The notes below the pieces were generated by a model that did not search any database, was not told the origin of the DNA, and saw nothing but the letters and a program-made list of their open reading frames with translations. Shown here piece by piece: positions 8,045 to 11,437 of a DNA stretch of 11,437 nucleotides; within the stretch, counting starts at the first letter, position 1; each line of letters begins with the position of its first letter. The position numbers and the translations under genes are program-made. The DNA lies in the NCBI GenBank assembly GCA_012797505.1, contig JAAZOZ010000253.1:1-11437 (forward strand), read 5' to 3'. The stretch is from Smithella sp. GTDB lineage: Bacteria; Desulfobacterota; Syntrophia; Syntrophales; Smithellaceae.

Positions 8045-9373
8045 TCATTCCTCTTTTGATTTTCTCTCTTCTTTGCCAGCCAATAGCACATCCAGTGGGC
8101 TTTTCGGCGCATGGGACATATCCCGCAGCACGTGCGTGTAAATCATCGTCGTTTCCACATTCTTGTGGCCGAGCAGCTCTTGCACCTCGCGGATATTGAC
8201 ACCATTCATCAGCAAATGCGTCGCGAAACTGTGACGAAGTGTATGAACAGTGGCGAATTTGGGAATATCGGCCTTGCGGATCGCTTTTTTTATAACATCC
8301 TGTATTGCTGTATCGCTGATATGATGGCGCCGGACTTTCCCGGAACGCGGATCAACAGAAAGGTTGTTCGCCGGGAAAACGTACTGCCATGCCCACTCCG
8401 TACCAGCGTTGGGATATTTTTTGCCAAGGGCGTCGGGAAGATGGACGTCGCCATGGCCGTTGGCAAGATCACTTTCATGCAGTTTTTTCACGTTTATTAA
8501 ATGATTTTTTAATAGCTCTTTCACGGTTGCCGGCAGAATAGTCGTCCTGTCTTTATCCCCCTTTCCGCTACGAACGGTCAACGTATTCAAATCCATATCG
8601 ACATCCTTCACTCTCAGGCGCGCAAGCTCCATCAATCGCAGTCCCGAACCATAGAGTAAACCGGCAACCAGTAAATCCCTGCCGGTCAGACAGGCCAACA
8701 ATTTCCTGATCTCTTCAACCGAGAAGACAACCGGCAATTTCTGCCCGCGTTTTGCGCGAACGGTTTCCGCCATATTACCTATATCCTTGCAAAGCACATG
8801 ACGGAAAAGAAATAGAATGGCATTGAATGCCTGGTTCTGCGTTGAAGCGGACACTCTTTCCTGAAGCGCGAGATGACTGAGGAAATTTTTGCAATCATCC
8901 GTTCCAAGTTCAGCAAAGGGTCCCTGTCGGCCGGTTTGTTTGGCATAATCCAGGAACCGTTTGATCCATTGTAGATATGTTTTTTCCGTGCTGTAAGAGT
9001 AGTGTTTAAGCCGGATCAGACGTTTTGCCTCTGTGAGCAGTTCCGGTGTAAAGTCTTCGGATTTCTCCGCCGGTATATTTATCGGTTTGAAGCCGCGGTA
9101 ATGAAAATAATATAAACGAATGGCGTCGCCTGCCTGCCGGATTTGCCAGTCGGACATGGCGGAATTTGATTTCAAAGATTCGATAAATTCTATAACGGCG
9201 TTTTCCTGATATTGATCGGGCGGTATTTGCTTTCTGTTTGCATAATTTAAAAATTTGCTGGCCCACAAAGCATAAAAAAAGACATTCTTTTCCTGCGCCA
9301 GTTTCTTTTCCAAAAGAAAGGCTTGAAAATCTGGAAGAACGTCGTTTTTCCTGCTGTCGGACAAATTTTCCAT
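8045..9373 (-). CDS. intI: Integron integrase (IntI) with extended N-terminus
   Basis: This tyrosine recombinase inserts and excises cassettes at attI and attC. Catalytic residues are all visible: Arg246 (YGSGLRLMEL), Lys271/Lys274 (GKGDKDR), His377 and Arg380 (HTLRHSFATHL), His403 (LLGHKN) and nucleophile Tyr412 (MIYTHV). The IntI-specific extra segment lies at about 298-334 (LHESDLANGHG to EWAWQYVFP) and separates it from XerC/D. The family's core-binding domain starts near residue 108. Ahead of it are about 105 residues absent from the roughly 320-340-residue class 1-type enzymes; they look like a second SAM-like helical domain. The start is taken as ATG at 9373, giving 442 residues. An upstream in-frame ATG at 9433 would add 20 residues but would read through the likely promoter. 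No clear Shine-Dalgarno precedes either start. Confidence 0.95.
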   Translation of the reverse strand: MENLSDSRKNDVLPDFQAFLLEKKLAQEKNVFFYALWASKFLNYANRKQIPPDQYQENAVIEFIESLKSNSAMSDWQIRQAGDAIRLYYFHYRGFKPINIPAEKSEDFTPELLTEAKRLIRLKHYSYSTEKTYLQWIKRFLDYAKQTGRQGPFAELGTDDCKNFLSHLALQERVSASTQNQAFNAILFLFRHVLCKDIGNMAETVRAKRGQKLPVVFSVEEIRKLLACLTGRDLLVAGLLYGSGLRLMELARLRVKDVDMDLNTLTVRSGKGDKDRTTILPATVKELLKNHLINVKKLHESDLANGHGDVHLPDALGKKYPNAGTEWAWQYVFPANNLSVDPRSGKVRRHHISDTAIQDVIKKAIRKADIPKFATVHTLRHSFATHLLMNGVNIREVQELLGHKNVETTMIYTHVLRDMSHAPKSPLDVLLAGKEERKSKEE

Positions 9374-9386
9374 AATATACCAACTT
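9373..9386 (-). repeat. Left arm of 14-bp inverted repeat, at the intI start codon
   Basis: Read on the minus strand this is AAGTTGGTATATTA, whose last base is the A of the intI ATG. It matches AAGTTGGCATATTA at 9513-9526 on the plus strand at 13 of 14 positions. The second copy contains an integrase core-type GTT and lies in attI, so this arm may be a second integrase-binding site over the intI translation start. Confidence 0.6.
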
Positions 9387-9398
9387 GGCTCAAACAGT

Positions 9399-9425
9399 AT
9401 ATTACCACAAATTGCCAAGTGTAAA
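9399..9425 (-). promoter_or_regulatory. Candidate intI promoter
   Basis: On the minus strand TTTACA (9425-9420) resembles a -35 element and TAATAT (9404-9399) a -10 element, separated by 15 bases, which is short. Transcription from here would begin just ahead of the ATG at 9373 and would exclude the ATG at 9433. A 7-bp inverted repeat, ACTTGGC (9383-9389) and GCCAAGT (9414-9420), brackets the -10 region and could be an operator. No recognisable LexA box was seen. Confidence 0.3.
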
Positions 9426-9506
9426 AAGTTCATTTTAATTGATTTATAAACACTTTTTTCTTTGCATTCTTTTCAAAAAAGAGTAAAACTATTCATTATA
9501 TCGGAA

Positions 9507-9537
9507 AAAACAAAGTTGGCATATTAATTGTTATGCG
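9507..9537 (+). other. attI recombination site region (with cassette 1 inserted)
   Basis: Two integrase core-type sites lie 15 bases apart. The first, AAAACAAAG|TTGGC (cut after G9515), closely resembles the crossover region of class 1 attI1 (AAAACAAAG|TTAGGC). The second, G9530|TTATGCG, is the actual left edge of cassette 1, because cassette 1's inverse core CGCATAAC (10500-10507) is its perfect 8-base complement. Bases 9513-9526 are also one arm of an inverted repeat shared with the intI start. Which G|TT was the ancestral crossover point cannot be settled from one sequence. A cassette promoter should lie in this AT-rich stretch, but no convincing pair of elements was found. Confidence 0.7.
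9513..9526 (+). repeat. Right arm of 14-bp inverted repeat, in attI
   Basis: AAGTTGGCATATTA here is the inverted partner of the copy covering the intI start codon (9373-9386), with a single C/T difference. It includes the first core-type G|TT of attI. Confidence 0.6.
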
Positions 9538-9551
9538 AAAAATATCGTATC

Positions 9552-9575
9552 ATGAACAGGAATATTTTGGGGTAA
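9552..9575 (+). CDS. Possible 7-residue leader ORF before the cassette 1 gene
   Basis: ATG at 9552 opens a frame encoding MNRNILG, ending at TAA 9573-9575, which overlaps the AAGGAG ribosome-binding site (9575-9580) of the SDR gene. Its own start has no visible Shine-Dalgarno. A short ORF in class 1 attI1 is known to boost translation of first cassettes lacking a ribosome-binding site. Here the gene has a good site of its own, so this may be chance. Confidence 0.25.
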   Translation: MNRNILG

Positions 9576-9587
9576 AGGAGATTACTG

Positions 9588-10469
9588 ATGATTGATACAG
9601 GACTTAAGGGAAAAACGGTAATCGTGACCGGTGCCAATCATGGGATTGGTGCAGCTATAGCCATCGCCTTTGCCCTGGAAGGGGCCAGGGTCTTGATTAC
9701 TTTTTTACGACAATCACCTGATCTATATGGAGAAACTAAGGCGAATGTGGATAGCGCAACAACCCCGGGGAGAGCATACTATTGCCGCAAGATCGGACAA
9801 TCCGCAGATTTTGTAGCGGAAGAGATACGGGCTTTGGGTGGTGAATGCATAACATGGGAAGCGGATATGTCTGATCCTGACATGATTCCGAAGCTGTTCG
9901 ACCAGGCGGAGAAAAGATGGGGGGCGGTTGATGTCATTGTGAACAATGCCGCATTCGCTAACCCTGACACCTTTCTGCCTCAACCTGTTTTAGACAGAGA
10001 GCCCGTATTTTCAGAGGAATATCTTCTCAAACCATTGTCAGCCCAAACACATGATACACATTTTCACGTCAATAGCAGAGCGGTTGCGCTTATGATGGCG
10101 GAATATGCAAAACGCCATATCGCGCGTCATGCTCATTGGGGCCGGATTATCAATATCACGACGGATGGCGCTCGGTGTCATCCGTCTCAGGTTTCTTATG
10201 GTGCCAGCAAATTCGCAATCGAAAGCTATACACGTGCCGCTGCAACCGAACTAGGCCCCTATGGGATAACAGTTAATGTTGTTTCACCGGGTGCCGTGCA
10301 AACCGGCTGGATTCCAGCCGAATTGGGAAAAGAAATTGCCACCACATATCCACTACGGCGAATCGGACAGCCGGAAGACATCGCGAAAGCGGTTATCTTT
10401 TTTGCATCAGATCAAGCTGAATGGATCACGGGACAAGTACTGCATGTCGGTGGTGGTAATCGCATGTGA
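9588..10469 (+). CDS. SDR-family NAD(P)-dependent oxidoreductase (cassette 1 gene)
   Basis: This 293-residue protein has the short-chain dehydrogenase/reductase fold: cofactor-binding TGANHGIG (14-21), NNAA (119-122), structural Asn162, YGASK with catalytic Tyr204 and Lys208, the VSPGAVQTG loop (232-240), and a C-terminal ITGQVLHVGGG typical of FabG- and glucose-dehydrogenase-like members. It should use NAD(P)H to reduce or oxidise a small carbonyl or alcohol substrate in the cytosol. Two features are odd. The residue 13 before Tyr204, normally catalytic Ser, is Thr191. A stretch of some 25 extra residues (about 46-71, including YGETKANVDSATTPGRAYY) follows the second strand, with more extra sequence near 126-158. 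The substrate is not predictable. The ATG at 9588 has AAGGAG seven bases upstream. Confidence 0.9.
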   Translation: MIDTGLKGKTVIVTGANHGIGAAIAIAFALEGARVLITFLRQSPDLYGETKANVDSATTPGRAYYCRKIGQSADFVAEEIRALGGECITWEADMSDPDMIPKLFDQAEKRWGAVDVIVNNAAFANPDTFLPQPVLDREPVFSEEYLLKPLSAQTHDTHFHVNSRAVALMMAEYAKRHIARHAHWGRIINITTDGARCHPSQVSYGASKFAIESYTRAAATELGPYGITVNVVSPGAVQTGWIPAELGKEIATTYPLRRIGQPEDIAKAVIFFASDQAEWITGQVLHVGGGNRM

Positions 10470-10500
10470 GATACCTTGGTCATGTCGATTTTAAATGAAC

Positions 10501-10575
10501 GCATAACAACCGCATCAACTCGGACTGGCAATTCCGCTGCGCTCCATTGCCAGCCGGTTATGCGGAGCGTTGGCA
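10501..10575 (+). other. attC site of cassette 1
   Basis: The inverse core GCATAAC (10501-10507) begins the site. A 20-bp imperfect hairpin follows: CCGCAT, AAC, CGG and CTGGCAAT on the left (10510-10532) pair with ATTGCCAG, CCG, GTT and ATGCGG on the right (10546-10565). Exactly three single bases are unpaired on the left arm (C10516, T10520, A10524). The loop is 13 bases (10533-10545), and the core G10569|TTGGCA closes the site. On the bottom strand, the form the integrase recombines, the bulges are G, A and T. The outer two are 8 bases apart, like the G20'' and T12'' extrahelical bases of well-studied attC sites. The layout also lines up with attCaadA7, whose right end also reads AGCG|TT. 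Confidence 0.88.
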
Positions 10576-10593
10576 GAATAAAGGTTAAATCAT

Positions 10594-11394
10594 ATGTGCA
10601 TCGAAGTATCGACAGATGTAAAATCGCTTATCCTTAACATCATTGGTGGCGCTCTTGTTGCCCTCTTCGCGTTAATCTATGGATGGTTATCTCATAAATG
10701 TAGAGGATGGGCTATCAAACGCGTAATGGGATGCGACTTTGATAAGGATGGCGTTTATCATATTGTATACGGATCATTCATTTTACCACCCGTTCATGCT
10801 CAAAATGGTCAAATAATAACGCATCCATATCTAAAAACTCCATTGCCACTCTCATCGCCTCGTAAGCCGGCACCTGCCGGTTTCTCTATTGATAATCCGG
10901 TGAGTGGCTGTGAGATGCGAAGCGTTGCGTATCTCGCAGAACTCTTTGGCAAAACCAGATCATGCGCTCCAACAATAACTTCTGATAATGATATGGCTTC
11001 ACGAGTCGATGTTAGTTTTATATCTCTAGGTGGACCAATTTCTAATTTCAAAACAGAAGATACATTGGGTCACCCCGCAAACAATCTTGTCACAATGTTA
11101 AACGCTGGCTTTGTAGATCCAAGCACACAACAACCTGTTGCATCAATAGTGCCTGATACAACCTATGATTATGGCATGATACTCAGGATTTGCCCCACTC
11201 AACATTCGGCTCGTACTTGGATCGTTTGTGCAGGAATCGGCGAATGGGGAACATCAGGCGCATCATGGTTTCTCGCAAACAAATGGTCAAAGCTTTTCTG
11301 GCATAGATTGTGGCGGCATAAGAAACAATATGCCGCAATTGTTCGAGTGCGGCGGGGTCAAGATGAATCTGCGGAAATTGTATGGAAGAAATGA
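10594..11394 (+). CDS. Unrecognised single-pass membrane protein (cassette 2 gene)
   Basis: I do not recognise this 266-residue protein. A single hydrophobic helix at about 11-32 (SLILNIIGGALVALFALIYG) is followed by His/Lys/Arg-rich sequence (33-43). The positive-inside rule then puts the 230-residue C-terminal part in the cytosol. That part contains GGPISN (146-151) within a hydrophobic strand context (VDVSFISLGGPISN), and a Gly-rich CAGIGEWGTSGASW (212-225) after a strand-like ARTWIV. Together these look like ligand-binding loops of an alpha/beta domain, but this is inference. The tail is rich in Arg and Lys. The ATG at 10594 has AAAGG at 10580-10584. No catalytic set can be named. Membrane anchor plus cytosolic sensor or effector domain is a layout found among defence proteins carried by integrons, but no defence family was recognised. 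Confidence 0.8.
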   Translation: MCIEVSTDVKSLILNIIGGALVALFALIYGWLSHKCRGWAIKRVMGCDFDKDGVYHIVYGSFILPPVHAQNGQIITHPYLKTPLPLSSPRKPAPAGFSIDNPVSGCEMRSVAYLAELFGKTRSCAPTITSDNDMASRVDVSFISLGGPISNFKTEDTLGHPANNLVTMLNAGFVDPSTQQPVASIVPDTTYDYGMILRICPTQHSARTWIVCAGIGEWGTSGASWFLANKWSKLFWHRLWRHKKQYAAIVRVRRGQDESAEIVWKK

Positions 11395-11402
11395 AAAAGA
11401 AT

Positions 11403-11437
11403 TGCCAACAAATTCAATCCAGCCGATCGCAAGCCTC
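11403..11437 (+). other. attC site of cassette 2, 5' part only
   Basis: The inverse core TGCCAAC (11403-11409) is followed by sequence shaped like the left arm of an attC (AAATTCAATCC, then AGCCGATCGC), which resembles the AATTCGTTCAAGCCGAC arm of attCaadA7. The right arm and closing core lie outside the window. The arm sequence differs from attC1, so the two cassettes do not share one attC type. Confidence 0.65.

Larger units (their letters stand above)
9531..10569 (+). mobile_element. Gene cassette 1 (SDR oxidoreductase)
   Basis: The cassette runs from TTATGCG at 9531 to G10569, the last base before the next core TT. It holds one gene with its own ribosome-binding site and an attC at its 3' end. 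Its 5' end, as G|TTATGCG in the circular form, pairs perfectly with the attC inverse core at 10500-10507, which fixes both edges independently. Confidence 0.82.
8045..11437. mobile_element. Chromosomal integron: intI, attI and the first two gene cassettes (right end beyond window)
   Basis: The elements appear in canonical integron order. An integrase gene points left, an AT-rich attI region lies beyond its start, and rightward cassettes each hold one gene and end in an attC site. Cassette edges are defined by core triplets G|TT. The inverse core in each attC perfectly complements the 5' end of the same cassette (GCATAAC with GTTATGC; TGCCAAC with GTTGGCA). The integron sits directly after ntrX among chromosomal core genes, with no transposase in view, so it looks like a sedentary chromosomal integron rather than one carried on a mobile element. 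The cassette genes look more AT-rich and different in codon use from the core genes, as expected of acquired DNA. Confidence 0.88.
10570..11437 (+). mobile_element. Gene cassette 2 (unknown membrane protein; 3' end outside window)
   Basis: The cassette starts at TTGGCAG (10570), just after the crossover point of attC1. The inverse core of its own attC, TGCCAAC at 11403-11409, is a perfect 7-base complement of G|TTGGCA, confirming the left edge. One gene fills nearly all the cassette, and only 8 bases separate its stop codon from the inverse core. Confidence 0.75.

Noticed and set aside
7959..8141. Short plus-strand frame before and over the end of intI
   Set aside because: It overlaps the intI coding region, lacks a ribosome-binding site and has no recognisable product.
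8045..9373. XerC/XerD-type chromosome dimer recombinase instead of an integron integrase
   Set aside because: The extra segment with LPDALGKKYPNAGTEWAWQYVF between catalytic boxes I and II is specific to IntI, and attI and attC sites are adjacent.
9374..9433. Longer IntI from the ATG at 9433
   Set aside because: The added 20 residues are unlike the rest, the codon has no ribosome-binding site, and the interval holds the best promoter candidate and an inverted repeat.
10501..10563. A shorter 63-base attC ending at the internal GTTATGC
   Set aside because: It would leave 13 bases on one side of the stem against none on the other. The longer site to 10575 gives a continuous 20-bp stem with three bulges, matches the known AGCG|TT right end, and agrees with cassette 2's inverse core.
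1..11437. CRISPR arrays, tRNA or rRNA genes, transposases
   Set aside because: No regularly spaced direct repeats, no tRNA-like cloverleaf and no rRNA or transposase sequence were seen.

Overview
The window joins conserved chromosomal housekeeping DNA (about 1-7845) to a chromosomal integron (about 8045 to the right edge). The left part holds the end of yebC, the Holliday-junction genes ruvC-ruvA-ruvB, the lipid A gene lpxC, and an operon of a DUF4390 protein with an NtrY-like kinase and an NtrX-like sigma-54 activator. lpxC indicates a Gram-negative. The order yebC-ruvCAB and the set DUF4390-ntrY-ntrX suggest a deltaproteobacterium (Desulfobacterota), possibly near Syntrophales. That placement is inference from gene content; no marker gene was compared.

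Regions: 1-168 is the C-terminal end of yebC. 203-2347 is a tight ruvC-ruvA-ruvB run, with ruvC and ruvA abutting exactly and a small GC hairpin at the ruvA stop. 2348-2574 is an AT-rich non-coding leader before lpxC (2575-3504). 3568-3594 is a strong hairpin just ahead of the DUF4390 gene (3600-4184), which is followed closely by ntrY (4225-6447) and ntrX (6478-7845). 7846-8044 is a gene-free junction with a short tandem repeat.

8045-9373, on the minus strand, is an integron integrase. It has all the tyrosine-recombinase catalytic residues and the IntI-specific extra segment, plus about 110 additional N-terminal residues. Beyond its start lie an AT-rich attI region and cassettes on the plus strand in the usual divergent layout. 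Cassette 1 (9531-10569) encodes an SDR oxidoreductase and ends in an attC site. Cassette 2 (10570 to beyond the window) encodes an unrecognised single-pass membrane protein, and its attC begins at 11403 and is cut off by the window edge. The boundaries rest on base complementarity: the inverse core of each cassette's attC is a perfect 7-base complement of that cassette's own 5' end.

The observations most worth following up are the integrase with its N-terminal extension, a near-perfect 14-bp inverted repeat linking the intI start codon to the attI core, doubled core sites in both attI and attC1, and the unknown membrane protein in cassette 2.
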